A DNA stretch of 64,000 nucleotides from Apodospora peruviana (GCA_033439685.1 JAUEDM010000001.1:930001-994000); one strand, 5' to 3'; shown: positions 32,246 to 45,400, numbered from the stretch's first letter. Numbers and translations: made by a program. The notes: generated by a model not told the origin, from the letters alone.

Positions 32246-33293
32246 TTAGCCAGTGAGCCGGCTTTGTCTCACGATCTGCGGCTGGTGAATTGGGCGGAGC
32301 AAAAAGTGTGAGAGAAAAAGAGAGACAGCATTGATCAAGCAGCGGGAGACGGTCGAGTATTTAGCCAACTGGCAACCACCAATCCGTCATTGGGAGGATT
32401 TAGAATCAAGGAAACAATTCCTAAGTTAGTCCAGCCCTGCTAAGAAATTGCGGCTCGCTGGGCTTGGCTATTAATGAAGCGAAATACACGGGACCAAGGA
32501 CTCCATCATTGGAAGCGATGTGCTGGACCGCATGCTGTCTGTTATGCGATGTTCAATCACAAGTCGGATAGCTGTGCACCGAGACCCCCTTCCCAAGAAG
32601 CTATGGGCACGAGATCTGTGGAACCAGTTGACAACAAGTGAGCCAAGGGTCCGAGTGCGTTGAAGCTGTGTAACAGTTCCGTCCAGCTTTGAGGGGATGT
32701 GACGGTTCTGACGTTGGGAAATTCATGCTTTATTTTCGGCTTGGCCTAGTTTCAGCATCTCGACTGCATTTGCTGGGCTTATATGGAAAGGTGGGGGTGC
32801 TTGGGGGGCACTTTCCTTGCCAAGGCCCGCCTAGGGAAGGAAGCAGGGCCGTTAAATCCGATCTTTCGGGTGCCCCAAGCTCCTTCTCTTCAACTCCTGT
32901 TCTGGAGTAGTTCGGATCCCCTCATTGGATCATCACCGGCGAGCCTATCTGGGTCTAGATAGCTCCTACCAGTACTTACCTTATTGACATTATCTTGTGT
33001 GTATATATTGGATTATTCCTATACTTCTCTTTTCACTGTCCAGCTACGACTGGCATACGAGATTTTTAATGAGAATTTGGGGTCAAGAGTTCGACATCCA
33101 CTGCGAACCAATCTCATCTCACGACAAACAGTGCAGGAAGAACCAGCAACTCACACCTCTGGTTTCCTATTCCGAGCATTCCTTTGCCCGGTCCAGCAGC
33201 GGAACCGGCGGTAACCCGGCACGAGCCGGCTCAAAATAGGACACGGCTTCCGTCTGCCTGGAGGGTCTGGGTTGGTTGCCAAAACTGGTGACA
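32246..33293. other. Intergenic between divergent genes, no supported gene
   Basis: Holds the promoters of the GPI-type gene (minus) and the pseudouridine-5'-phosphate glycosidase/kinase gene (plus). Nothing else distinctive. Confidence 0.55.
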
Positions 33294-35939
33294 ATGACCA
33301 GCCGGCGATCCCTACCATCTGTTTCACGGCTGCTGAACCGGACCACCATCCTACCACGACTAATATTCCATCGACAGTGGGCGACGTCATGTTTGGCCGG
33401 TCAAACAGATCGTCGTCACTACAGCGCATTACCTGGTCTGTCGGGCCTGCTCAGGGTCTCGCCTGAGGTGGCAGATGCCGTTGCCACCAATAGACCGGTG
33501 GTAGCTCTCGAGTCGACCATCTACACACATGGCGCCCTGGGCGATGACCTGGTTCAGAAGGAGATAGCTACGGTCCGGAAGCATGGAACTGTGCCGGCAA
33601 TCTGTGGTATTCTGGCTGGCGTTCCCACCGTGGGGTTGAGCCCTGAAGAGGTCAACCGCATGGTACACGAAGGGGCCAAGAAGGTATCCAGACGAGACCT
33701 CGCCTATCTCGTTGGCATGGTAAGCTTGACTGCACAATGTTTCATTTTGTGAATTCCTGTTTCCTCCAGCAACATGGGGAGCGGTAACTGAACTGTGATT
33801 CCCAAAACAGGGCTTGACAGGTCAAAAGGTCCACGGTGGCACAACCATCTCCGGCACAATGGTATTGGCTCGTCTCGCCGGTATTCGCGTGTTTGGTACT
33901 GGAGGACTAGGTGGTGTGCACCGGGGCGGTCAAGACTCCATGGACATCTCAGCCGATTTGACTGAACTCGGAAGGACAAGGGTAGCCGTTATCAGTAGCG
34001 GCTGCAAGGGCTTCCTGGACATTCCGCGGACTCTAGAGTTCCTCGAGACGCAAGGAGTCCTTGTGTCTACGTTTGCCGACGGAAGGTCGGGGTATGTTGA
34101 CTTCCCAGCGTTCTGGGCACGAGATAGCGGCACCAAGAGCCCTTCGGTGGTGCAAACTGAGGCAGAAGCTGCCGCCATGATCTATGCTCAGGAGCAACTG
34201 GGCATAGAGACTGGCATGTTGTTTGCCAACCCCATCCCGGAGGAGTTTTCGATACCGAGGAAGGAGATGGAGGTCGCCATCACCACCGCTGTCCGTGAAG
34301 CGGACGAACAGGGTCTCACTGGAGCTCGAAACACTCCGCACATTCTTCAGAGAATACGGGAACTGACTGATGGCCGCAGCGTGCCTGCCAACAAGGCACT
34401 AGTCCAATCAAATGTTGAGAGGGCAGCCAAGGTGGCCGTAGAGCTATCTAAGCTGCTCGACGGGTCAGCTGCCCAGCACAAGACGTCGTAAGCAACAGTC
34501 GTGCCCACTGTAGCTTGCTAGATTAGATGGTATGAATGTTAATACGGCACAGCTACACTATCCAGACCCCTTCCACTCCCTCAATGCCGTCGCTGAAAGT
34601 AGAGATCGGTCCGGAGCCCGCGGCCGGAGAGCAGCACATCCACACCGCAGATATCCTTGTGGCAGGCTCCGTCGCTCTTGACCTGAGCTGCGATTACGCT
34701 GGCGGTGTAACCACGGCGGGCGGTGGCAAGCAATTATCGCCCTCACTGCACACGTCCAACCCGGCCTCCATCAACCAGTCGGTCGGAGGCGTTGGCCATA
34801 ACGTTGCTCTCGCCGCACACAGGGTGAGCGATGAAGGCCAGGTCAGGCTGTGTAGCATGGTCGGCCACGACATGTAAGTGCACATCTCTTACCGCCTAAC
34901 TAATACACTAGAGGTTTGACATGTTATGTGGCACAATCACAGCGCCGGCTCAACCATCCTCTCGGAACTCGAAGCCTCAGGGCTGGACACGTCCTGCATC
35001 CGCCGCCTCGGGCACGAGTACCCGTCCACACGAACGGCCCAGTACGTGGCCGTCAACGACGGCGACAAAAACCTGGTGCTCGCCATGGCCGACATGGCCA
35101 TCTTTTCTACTCATTCGTTCCCTACGTACTGGAACTCGGCCGTCAACGCAGCGAAACCCAAATGGCTCGTCGTGGACGGCAACTGGGCGGAACCCGACAT
35201 CCAGACCTTTTTGCAGGCCGGCCGCCGACATGGTGCCAGAACGGCATTCGAGCCCGTGTCGGCTGCCAAGTCTGAGCGCCTCTTCCCACCACTGTCAAAG
35301 TCAAGTGGTGGTAGTGGACGACTGCAACGTCTGTTCCCTCACGCGAGCGTCGACCTCGCCACGCCGAACCAGTACGAGCTCGCGGTCATGTATAACGCCG
35401 CTTCGCGGAACGAGTATTTTGAGGGGAGTCATGGGTGGTTCGAGGTGGTGGACGCTTTCGGGATGCCGCGCGGCGGTACACGCGATAGATTTGTGCGGCT
35501 TACGTCTGCCGCCATGACGGACGCGGGGATTCCTCTCCAGACAGTGTCGCTGCTGCCGTATATCCCGACCATCATCGTCAAGATGGGCGCCAACGGGGCG
35601 CTGCTGACGCAGATTTTGGGTCCGGACGATCCCCGACTAAAAGATCCGGACCACGCACCGTACGTGTTGACGCGCAGCGTGAACGATCATCCGCATGTTG
35701 GTGGGATTTATATGCGTCTTTTCCCGGCTGCCGAGAGGGTCAAGGATGTCGTCTCGGTCAACGGGGTGGGCGATACGTTTCTTGGCGTGCTGGTTGCTGG
35801 GCTTGCGATGGGCGGGCGGGTGGAGAATTTGGTGAATGTTGCCCAGAAGGCGGCGGTGTTGACGCTTAGGAGTAGGGAGAGTGTGAGTATTGAGTTGGTT
35901 GGGTTGAGGGCGGAGTTGCGGGCTGCTGCTGCATTGTAG
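33294..35939 (+). CDS. Bifunctional pseudouridine-5'-phosphate glycosidase / PfkB-family kinase
   Basis: Four exons (33294-33719, 33811-34487, 34553-34873, 34943-35939) join in phase to 806 residues. Residues 1-50 are Arg/Ser-rich without acids (SRRSLPSVSRLLNRTTILPR), a mitochondrial-type leader. About 55-370 is a PsuG/indigoidine synthase A-like domain: ESTIYTHG at 73-80, GTTISGTMVLARLAGIRVF, GLGGVHRGG and SSGCKGFLDIPRTLEFLET. About 400-806 is a PfkB/ribokinase fold: AGSVALDLSCDY, INQSVGGVGHNVALAAHR, and the signature NGVGDTFLGV carrying the catalytic Asp. PsuG reversibly splits pseudouridine 5'-phosphate into uracil and ribose 5-phosphate, and PsuK supplies it by phosphorylating pseudouridine. 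The fusion therefore covers the whole RNA-pseudouridine salvage route. Intron 2 (65 nt, donor GTAAGC at 34488) straddles a TAA at 34489, so a naive reading would split the gene in two. Confidence 0.92.
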
Positions 35940-36668
35940 GATGTTGGATGTGGTTTATGGATGGGAACATCAGGGACACTCGTGAGCCTCCGTTTAGCTT
36001 GGTTTTTGTGCATACGGATCCTGGTACATAGGACTACCCAGGGCCCAAGTAGGTATTGACTGAACAAGGTGTTGGTTAATATCAACTTGCTCCCTTCTTC
36101 TTCTGGGTTGTATACTAGTCACGGTAAATGGTACCTGTATAGAGCCACGAGCTTGGTTGGTAATGGTTCAATATATAGCATCTTCGTGAAGGTAACCACC
36201 GATGACTTGTATAATACATAACATCTGAAACAAACCCTTGATGTCTCAAGACAACCTGGAAGATACCAAGCACGGCTAGCAAATCCTCTGGCCTGGGCAA
36301 GGGGATTTAGATCGAAAGTATCATTGATCGCCAAGCTCAGTAACCCAATGAAGCCGACCCCAGATTTTACTACCCCAACTTCTCCTCCCCGCCTCTTCAG
36401 ATATTTTGTTCGTGCTACCTCGGCAGGTTTCTACACATGATACCATCAAATGCGGGGAAAGGGGGCGCGAGAGCTTCCTTGGGAGGACTTGGCATGAAGG
36501 AGCTGAGGAGTTAGGGTCTCGTTGATAAAGCTCATATAGAGCTTGCTACCTTATCTATTATGAGAAAGAGAGATTTACCACTCTCTTAATGCCAGAATCC
36601 CAGACTGTTCCTGTTGAAGCCTCATCTACGCTCACCCCTCCTATCTTTTATCAGCAGACACAGACAAA
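35940..36668. other. Intergenic, no supported gene
   Basis: Lies between two same-strand genes. No protein-like frame or distinctive repeat is seen. Confidence 0.55.
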
Positions 36669-37878
36669 ATGCCGATGCACAACGGCTTCCTCCCGCGCGA
36701 GGGCTTCAAGGCCGACACGGTCATCAAGATCATCCGCAACACGGCGCTCAACCCCAAGCTGCTGCTTCCTCTCCTCCTGCTGGCGCGCTACACCAAGAAG
36801 GGCCAGGATTTATCTATCTTGCACCCGACGGTGTACTCGCGCATCAAGACGCTGCTCTTTATCGGGTTGGCGCGGATCCTGAACAATTATTTCTCCAATG
36901 GGGTTCTCAACAACTGGGTCAAGGACAAGTACGACTGGTCGCGGGAGATTGTTGTCATCACGGGCGGCGCCGGCGGCATTGGTGGGCAGGTGGTGCAGTT
37001 GTTTGCTGAAAAGGGGATCACGGTCGTGGCGCTGGATATCCAGCCGCTGTCGTTTGAAGCTGGTTTGTCCCTCCCCTTTCCCTTTTTTTCCACAAACATA
37101 TGGTATTAACATGATATGTGTGTCAACAGGCCCAAAGGTGCATTACTTCAAGTGCGACATCACCTCGCCTCAGAAAGTCGCCGCGGTGGGCAAAGAAATC
37201 CGCGCGAAGGTTGGCTCCCCGACAATCCTGATCAACAACGCCGGCGTCGTACAAGGGCGAACGATCCTCGACGCCACCGAAAAGGATGTGAGGTTCACCT
37301 TCGATGTGAACCATTTCGCACACTATTGGACCGTGCAAGAATTCCTGCCGGCGATGATCAAGGCGAACCACGGCATGGTCGTGACTGTTGCGTCCGTAGC
37401 GTCCTGGGTGACCGTGCCCAACATGGTCGACTACGCGGCCTCGAAAGCGGCAGCCTACAGCTTTCACGAAGGTCTGACGGCGGAGCTGGTCACTCGGTAT
37501 AACGCGCCCAAAGTCAGGACTGTGATTGTAAATCAGGGGTACACGCAGACGGCGCTGTTCACCGGGTATAACAACGATAGTCCGTTCATCATGCCGGCGC
37601 TGCATCCTGCGACTGTCGCGGAAGCGATTGTCAAGAAGGTGTTGACCGGAACCAGCGGGCAGCTCATTTTGCCGGCCATGGGAAACACGTTGGCTATGTT
37701 GGCGGCCATGCCGCATTGGTATCAGTATAGGCTGAGGGCGAAGAACGAGAAGATCATGACCGAGTTTAAGGGGCGCAAGGTGGTTGAGGATTTGGATCAG
37801 TTTTATGAAGAGAAGGAGAAGGGTGCTTCCGGTGGGGTCGGGGAGAGTGCGGTTTTGGTGTCGCCGAAGGGGGAGTAA
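36669..37878 (+). CDS. Short-chain dehydrogenase/reductase, membrane-associated (RDH10/17-beta-HSD-like)
   Basis: Two exons (36669-37062, 37130-37878) with a 67-nt intron give 380 residues. The N-terminal 85 residues carry hydrophobic helices (NPKLLLPLLLLARY and IKTLLFIGLARIL), as in membrane-bound SDRs of the lipid-droplet/ER type. The cofactor motif is TGGAGGIGG at about 97-105. NNAGVV follows, then the catalytic Ser in VASVASWVTVP and Tyr-Lys in DYAASKAA. The Rossmann order is complete. Such enzymes reduce or oxidise retinoids, sterols or other lipid alcohols with NAD(P). The substrate cannot be told from the sequence. The C-terminal extension has a KGRKVVEDLDQFYEEKEKG-type charged tail. 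Not linked to the neighbouring PsuG-PsuK gene by function. Confidence 0.9.
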
Positions 37879-38827
37879 GAGCTTGTACAGACGCATGGTA
37901 ATCGATTGGAAAGGTTGGTGGTTGGGCATGGGTCTGCGGGTGTTTTGTCGCCGTACTGGGAGGTTACCTGTCATTTTATCGTTTATCATCCGTACAAAGT
38001 GTATAATGTGATTTATTGTCCCGAGTTCCTTGCCCCTTTCATTGTTCGACACCGAAGTTCTCCAAGACCTATTGTCAGCCGCCTGTCACATATCACGACC
38101 TTTGCAACTTCACTTGTTCCACAGTCAAGTATGTCTGATAATCAAAGTCAAAAGTAGACGTATTATCCATAGGTCCAAAGTATAAAGGTGAAGTCGATAT
38201 AAAGTTCTTAGGGTTGTGAATCATATCCCTGGAATTAGTATATAATGTTGATGTGTAATGCTTATCGATGCTTGGCGCAGAAGCAGATGTAAGTCTATAC
38301 CGAGTCTCTCTCTCTTCCAGGAGTGAAACCAAGCCAAATGAAAAAGAACTCGAACTTCAACAGAGTATCTGTATGGAGGCTAACCACTGAAATGAGATCG
38401 ATCACCTATCATATTATGATGAGCCATTGTTCTGTGCCATGGTGGTTCCTGATACCGAACCCAAACAAATCGATGTCTTGAAGTCCCTTTGTTATCTCGT
38501 CACAGTTCTCGAGCACCAAATTCCAGTCCAGATGGAACACTGTCTTTTCTGAATGACCTTTTCTCGAACCCGTTAATATATAAAGCCTTCAGCCCTCGAG
38601 ACGAGATGTGGTCCTCGAACTCTCCAGGCACAACACGCTTCTCTCGCCCAGGCAACACAGAAGAACAATACATTGTCAGGAGTCATTCAGAACCTTCCAC
38701 TCGCCCAATCAAGCCATATTACTACCCGAATATTATATTACGGATTCGCTGAAGCAGGTCTTCAGCCCACCATCATACCCAGCAAACTCTCAAGCCGTTG
38801 CTAACACTACCGCGGATATCCCCCACA
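37879..38827. other. Intergenic, no supported gene
   Basis: AT-richer sequence with short frames only. No distinctive repeat seen. Confidence 0.5.
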
Positions 38828-39091
38828 ATGAACAGCCAGCAGATCTCTCACGATGATGAAATCCTGCCTGTATTTGCCCTTACCCAGAGTCGGTTCTTGT
38901 GTGGTAAACACCTTGTTAATGGACGCAAACTCCGATCGACGAAGAAGCGATGGTACCTTTGGACCAAGCCAAGCATTAATGACCTCATTAACGAGCGTCG
39001 TGCCGACAAAGAGGAGACGCAAAGAATGAAGCGATGGCGCGCCAGGTCAAACAAGAATTCACCTCTCCGGGTTGATGTGGTGGATCTCTAG
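38828..39091 (+). CDS. Hypothetical 87-residue basic protein
   Basis: Intronless frame from the ATG at 38828. The product is hydrophilic, with KLRSTKKRWYLWTKPSINDL in the middle and a run of charged residues (NERRADKEETQRMKRWRARS) after it. No family recognised. It overlaps the end of a minus-strand frame by 33 nt, so at most one of the two may be real. Confidence 0.25.
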   Translation: MNSQQISHDDEILPVFALTQSRFLCGKHLVNGRKLRSTKKRWYLWTKPSINDLINERRADKEETQRMKRWRARSNKNSPLRVDVVDL

Positions 39092-39361
39092 TACGTACAT
39101 ATCAGGAGGCGGCGGTGGACTGTAGATGGAAGGCATGATGATAGGTCTCTGAATATCATGTCTGGGTTGACTTACTGGGCTGAAAGTGAAGTTGAATGAG
39201 GACAATGAGAGAGGGGATGTTGATCGTCTGGAGATAGAATTCGTAGTTTGGGAGAAACTCGGTGGGCAGTATACTGCAATTTTGGTTGGATCAGATTTTC
39301 TTGTCGTCTTAGAGCTGCCTGTTGCGTAATATCTTGTTGTAATAGACATTTTTGTAAGCAT
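39059..39361 (-). CDS. Hypothetical 100-residue protein, possibly the first exon of a longer gene
   Basis: ATG at 39361, with a second ATG at 39349. The product is Ser/Thr/Arg-rich. A consensus donor GTAAGT falls just after the segment SLSSFNFTFSP. This suggests an intron rather than read-through to the stop at 39059, but I found no matching acceptor that keeps a long frame. No family recognised. Confidence 0.25.
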   Translation of the reverse strand: MLTKMSITTRYYATGSSKTTRKSDPTKIAVYCPPSFSQTTNSISRRSTSPLSLSSFNFTFSPVSQPRHDIQRPIIMPSIYSPPPPPDMYVLEIHHINPER

Positions 39362-39728
39362 ATCAATACTATATATCTCACATGCCCACCTGCCAGCAAG
39401 AGAAAGAATTTGGCTTTATTTAGGCTTTACTTTCCAATTAATGCTTTTTTTATCACCCTTAAGTTCTCCTCCGGGTCACTTACTAGCCTTCCACGCTTTA
39501 ACCTACACCATGGCACCTACTCTTATAATTCCGAACAAAATAAAGTGCTTAAAGGGCCATCATATGAATGAAACCATCAAGTCAGAATAAGACCGTGTGG
39601 ATACTTTTACACTACACTCAGTCAAGAGAGGTCCATGGATCGAGACTTAGAAACCTCCCAATTTATTCGCATAGCACTCTGAGCCGACTTTCCTCCTCTC
39701 CTTCCTGACTACCTTCCGTAATCTTGTT

Positions 39729-40314
39729 TTAACTCACTCTCTTGTGCCGACCCGGAAAGAAGAAGATCCCCTTCAGTAGCGCTCGGACCGGTCCCTTCTC
39801 TTCCTTTGCCTTTTTCTTGGGAAATATCTTTTTGTTCTTGATCGTGTATCTCCTCAGCTCGGTCACGTTGGGGAAGTGATAGGGGAATATGCCCTCTTTT
39901 ACTGCTTTGAGGAAGTCATAGATGTTGACGTTGATTTTCTTAATGGCCTGATCAAGTATACTAGGTTAGTTATATTGCATGTATATCAGTGAGAGTGGAC
40001 GGCCGGCTTTATACCTTTCTACACTTGGTCTTGCTACTGAAATCTCCCACGAGCCCGAGGTCAACGCAGAGCCGCTGCCAATTCTCGAGTGTGTTCTCGC
40101 CAAAATAGTCGCCGAATCGCTGATCAATATTTTTCTTTGAGAGAGCTTCTGGATCGTTACCTCTGGAAGATGAGGAGTTGGGGATGTTGGCGCTGCTACT
40201 TCCAATAGGTTTTGTGCCAGGAGTCTGAGATATTGTTACCGTCGTAGTTACTCCGAGTGGACTGGAAGTGGTTTCCACCTCAGCAGAATTACCAGCCTTC
40301 TTCTTTTTCGCCAT
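39729..40314 (-). CDS. Small conserved-looking fungal protein of unknown function
   Basis: Two exons (40314-40015 and 39947-39729) join in phase 0 across a 67-nt intron with donor GTATAA, branch ACTAAC and acceptor ATCAG, giving 172 residues; an ATG six codons upstream at 40332 would give 178. The N-terminus MAKKKKAGN is basic and followed by a Ser/Thr-rich linker. The C-terminal half is a compact charged domain with FGENTLENWQRLCVDLGL and, after the intron, AIKKINVNIYDFLKAVKEG and a PKKKAKEEKGPVRALLKGIF stretch. I recall many short ascomycete proteins with a similar TLENWQRLC...LGV pattern, but no function is known to me. Spliced continuity supports a real gene. Confidence 0.65.
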
Positions 40315-42477
40315 GATTCGGGTCAATATCAAGAAATCTTGATTCTAACTGCAGAGACTTAGTGACTTGAGATTCGTGCAAGTTGAGGATCAAGACATGA
40401 AAAGGGCGGCCAAAGTGCTGAGTTTATATCGCTTCTTAGATCAGAGGTCGTTATGAAAATAAAGGGCGTAATTCGCACAAGCGACAATGAATCAAGACCC
40501 TTTCAAAAGGGAGAAGACAAGCGATTTCTATACTGGCATTCTGGTTGCCAGCCTTGTTTGATACGATGGTCCTCGGTAGAAGCTTCTGCCAATTACCACA
40601 GAGTCGAGCAAGAACCCGCTTCCAAATTCCATTTTCACTGATCAGAGACCGAAGAAAAGCTCAAAGGCAATGTCAATGGTTGAGTTGTGGCGGATGTCTG
40701 CTGCTCAAAGGGGCCAACTGAATCACCACCAAACGGGTGGCCGAGCAGGAGGTGCACGGGTAGTTACAGTAGTAGCCAGCTCCCTTTCCCGGGAGTGGTC
40801 GGCTCCCGGGCTCCCGTTTGTCTTGATTCATCATGTTAAAGTGAGAACAAAAACCTGAATGCCGTGGTTTAAATTTGGAGTTTGAATATACTACAATGTC
40901 AATACGTAGCCAAGTATCTCTTTCAATCTGTTTCTTTAATTTGGTTGAAAAGGTCAATTAGAGTCCTATGTGCTCACGTGTGATTGGCTGATTTGTTTAC
41001 ATCGGGACCAGCCGATGCGCCCAACTTTGGGTGATGAAAGTAAACAAGTGGGGACGGAGACGGGCGTCAAGATGGCCAATCTGAAGTGCCGAACTAAGAA
41101 CTTTATCTTTATTTCTAAGGCAAGCTGAGTTCTGACGAATTATATTCGCTATCGGTCGAGCGTTTGTTATTGTTTGCGTTTCGGGGAAGATAATCGGTTG
41201 TTGCGTGTCTTTTGCTTTGAGAGCCAGGAGATGCATGCTGGATCCAATCTGCTGGATCTTCTGCTGCTGGTAACGGAGGAGAATGAAAGTGAAAGAGTCC
41301 CTCTCGGCGACCTCTTGTTGGCTGACATGGCACCATTTAAAAACATGCATAAGCCCGATCAAAGACGTGAGAAATGGCCGCGGTGAGAGGTCGCCGGTGA
41401 TGCAACGACAGAAACGAAACAATGGTCTGCAAGGGGTTCAAGAAGACGGCGACCTGAACAGTTGGATGTGGACCCCGCGGCGCCCATTTTTCTTCCCTTT
41501 ACGCCTCCCCCGCAGTGCCCCCGGATAGCGGTTGGCGGGAAGCTGAAGTGCTCCGCTGATAGGGTTTCAGTGGCAGTTGCCCATTGGATGAACTTCTCGT
41601 CGTTCTTTCCCTCCTCCACACGGCGGTGAAGCGTTCGTGTCTTCGTGAGAGCCCAATCGATGGAAAGATCGATGGAGTTGGCAACGGCGTCCATTCCCGG
41701 GCAGGGCAGACAGGCAGGAGCGAAGAGTGACCAAGTGGAGGCGAGGTCTCTTGTCGGCCGAAACGCCGAAACGGCCTTGCCGCTTGTTCTTGCCCGTTTC
41801 ACGCCGGTCGGCCGGTCGGGCCTTAGGTGAGAGCTGCCCAACCCATTTCCTCGCCGGGCATCTTCCTTGGGCGAGTAATTGGTAAGGTGAGACAATGCAG
41901 GCCCATCGAGTTCAGAGGTGACTGGCAGTGGTCAACCAGGGCTGGCTGCCAGGTTAACCCTTGGCTGCGACAGAAACCGATTCCCAAGTGGCACATGTCG
42001 CCGCCTGCTGTGATACGTGTCAGGCCACGAACCTGCCAGTCGTCCTGGGCGCCTCTTGTTGTCTAGTCTTGCCCCAATCGGCACACGCCCAAGGCTGGTC
42101 GAGTGACTGGCGGCTGCTGCAGGACAACTGAAATTGATACCATACTCCGTACCTGGGCTGCCATTTGTTTATCTTTGGCTGCCCCATATTAACCACGCCG
42201 GTGCCGGTTGCCAGGCGCATAAGGTAGACATGTCTGCATACCTAGAGATATCTCTTGAGGTCTTTTCTGTCTTGTTTCCTTATAAACTTTATACCAATTC
42301 TTATTGTTTGCTTGTTACTTTGAACGGTCCCGTGCTAGGCGGTGTCTTGATCATCCTTACGTTGCCACGTTCTAACTATCTAAGTGAAAGACGAGCTCAA
42401 GAGCGGATCCGTACACCCTCACCCCCACAGGGATATCCTGGAGAGGAAAAAAAGTTAGAACCTGGTCTAGCTTTCAC
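40315..42477. other. Intergenic, no supported gene
   Basis: 2.2 kb without a supported gene; several GC-rich antisense frames look random. TACTCCGTA occurs at 42143-42151. The last part is the promoter and leader of the large acidic gene. Confidence 0.55.
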
Positions 42478-45400
42478 ATGATGGCTTGGTGGGACGCAAA
42501 ATACAGGAGGCGCGGTGCTCCTAGTCCTGCCGCGTCGATTCCCTTACGGTCGTCGAAAAAGGATCTTGTTATGGGCGACGCGTTCCCCAAGCTCGATACC
42601 AGACAACCAACAACAAAAACGACTCAACCAACAGTCATGGAGCCTGAGAGGGCCTTTCTGTCGCCCATCTCGGAGGAGCAACCCTCACCTCTACCTTTAC
42701 GCACGCCGCCACTGGTAGTTCATGTTAGCATCCAGTTTACCGATCCAGTCATCAAGTCGAGATACACCAGGAGCTATGGCAGCTCGCCGACATTCGAGCC
42801 CACGACCAGGATATGCAATGGCCTCCTCCGCCGGATCGAGCACTGTTCCAAGGAATTTATCACACGCAAGGACTCGACGGCTCTCGACATGTACAAGGAC
42901 GACACGAGCGATGAACACAAACCCCTGAGATTCGAGATGACCTTCCGCATCGTCAGGAGGGGTATGGGGGAATGGGCAGAGAGGACCTTCAGATCCTACC
43001 AGAAGCAGTCCTTGACCGTTGCAATCACCAAGGACGTCATCCAGGCGAGCCAGAGGATGGTTGGCCTTTTTCTTCGCCGACATGACAAAGATTTCCAATG
43101 GTTTGACGGGCCGGTTTGCGACAACGATGCAGAAGCTCCCGAGACCATGTCGCCGTCACTTGATGATCCCGTCTCCCTTCTGTGTATCCCGAGATCCCGC
43201 TTTATCGAATCATTCCAGGATTTCGAGTTTGTCCCCGGATACACAATTCATCTTTCCTTCCGAAACCGAAACCCAAGGCGGGAGGTGGCAGCTTTCAGGA
43301 GAACAATCAAACTCAACAGCAACCAGCCGGCCCCATTGTCTTTGCTTATAAGCGAGAATATCCTGTGGAGAGGACTGCAGGCTATTAATGAGGGCCTAGA
43401 ATCAAGAAAACAGGACTTTGATGCTCACCTCAAGACCTGCCGGAAACCGGACTGCCAGCACTTCCACAACGATGCCCTGGATATCGACCTCACAGTATCA
43501 AACAACTTGGGTCCGCTGTACGATGTACACCGCAAGATCAAAAGTAACCTTTCTCTGTTTCAGGATCCCGAAGCCCGGGATTGCGACGACTTTGTCCGCG
43601 CTGTTGAGGCTTCTCTCCTTGAAGCTCGAGATGACGGCGATTCCAAGATGGAAGGTATGGACGACTTCGAATTGAGTATTGTCGAACTCAAGGGTATGCG
43701 TTGGTCGCGTCGCGAACCAGCCAAGTTCAGTCTTGGTCCTGCAGCTTCCTATGGGCGGCGGACGATCCAAGCAGCGCTCGATCGCGTCCAGACTGGAATC
43801 GGCGACGTTCTTCGTGGCCACAACGTTGCTGTTCACATCAGTGCGCACAAACGAGGGCACCTTATCATTGACAAAGCCATCATTGCGCATGAGAAGCACG
43901 GGAGGCCGGTCGATATATTTTCCTCGCTCGAGGAAGAAGAAGCCGCTTTCGTATCGAGGCTGAAGACACGGATCCAGCAGGATATCGACATGGTGTTCAA
44001 GGACACATGTTCGATTAACGACATTGCAGAAGACGAGGATGAAGCTCGGGTACTTCCATCGCCCGAGCCCGAGGCCGACCATGCCGAAAAGCGACCCGGC
44101 GTCCTTCAAGGCGAGTCCCCAAGAAAGCGCATCAAGACTTACCCGACACATCTGCAAGGACGTTCGCCAACGAAGCCTCTTATCCGAAGGACGTTTTCTC
44201 TCGGCCGCCGATCCAGTTCTGCGTCAAGCGTGAGATCTGCGAGGAACCTGGACGATTTTCGATCAGGGGTAGTCGGATCCGAGAACGGCAGCCGCAGATC
44301 AAGCATGGACTTCGCAACAACCTTGGAGGACCACACGTTCTTCGCAGAGCCAGTACCGTCGGTCATGGAGTCGCCGACGAAGTCCGTGCAGCGCCGGTTC
44401 TCTCTCATGCCCAGCACAAGCTCGACATCAACGCGCGTTAGTAGTGGGTCAACATTGCTAGGAGACACATCCATTCTGCTGGAGGATTCTGATACGGCGA
44501 ATGCTGAGCGGAAGAATCCGAATTCCACGGACGCGGACACGGTCAAAGCTGAACGCTCAGATTCACAGAAAGGTCTGCGGATTGCCAGTTGCCCAACAAT
44601 GACTAACCGACTGAGCTCAATGACGCTGAGTGATGTAGTAGGTGCTGATGCCAGGAACTCCGCAGGGGCTGACCCAGCAAAGTCCTACTCAGTGTTACGT
44701 CTTGCTGGCTATCTGAGTTCGAACCTTCCCACTCGATGCACAACAGCTCCCCAGGGTCAGAACTACAAACTTGATGAACAAGAGATACAAGGGATCTTTA
44801 AACAAGCTGACCGGTCGGAAATGGCCACTCCGCCGGCGGCAGACACACCATATGAAGACGCCGAAGAATTCCCAACGCAAGGACTCGATTTACACAAGAC
44901 GGCTGCAAAATGCCACAACATTCAAAGTACGCTCCACGAATTAACAAGTCCCGGATCTGACGAATACTCCACTGCACCGTCTACCCCTGCATTAAGCTCA
45001 GGAGGCGATTCCTCGCCGAGGCACAGTCTTTTGGAAACTCCGATTTACTTGCGGACAGTCTCGGGCACGAAAGATCTCATCTTGAGAGACTTCGAACCCG
45101 ATTCTGAACCCGAAGAGTCGGAAACGATGAGGGTGGAAGAATCCGAAATGAATGGAGCAGCGCGGCCCCGCAAGGAGAAGGAGGAACCAACCGCACCACC
45201 ATCGTCCTTTAACCCATCACCCGAATCAAATGAATTGATTACCGATGGGACCGACAACCAAAATTCCGAAGAGAGCTCTTCCCCAGGACTACAAAGTCTG
45301 CTTGGTTACGGAGAGAAGTCGAGCTCAGCCGCGACCGAGGACGAGTCGGCCGCCCCTGACGAGCCAGCAGAACCAACTGCATCAGGTATCTGCAGTCCAC

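Noticed and set aside
36898..37129. Alternative frame reading through the SDR intron
   Set aside because: It loses the TGGAGGIGG cofactor motif. The spliced form restores the full Rossmann fold.
41359..41895. 178-residue minus-strand frame in the 40.3-42.5 kb gap
   Set aside because: Low-complexity composition, no domain, no splice structure; looks like chance in GC-rich DNA.
42134..42481. Hydrophobic open frame just upstream of the large acidic gene
   Set aside because: Ends at its start codon; matches leader and promoter position and has no recognisable family.
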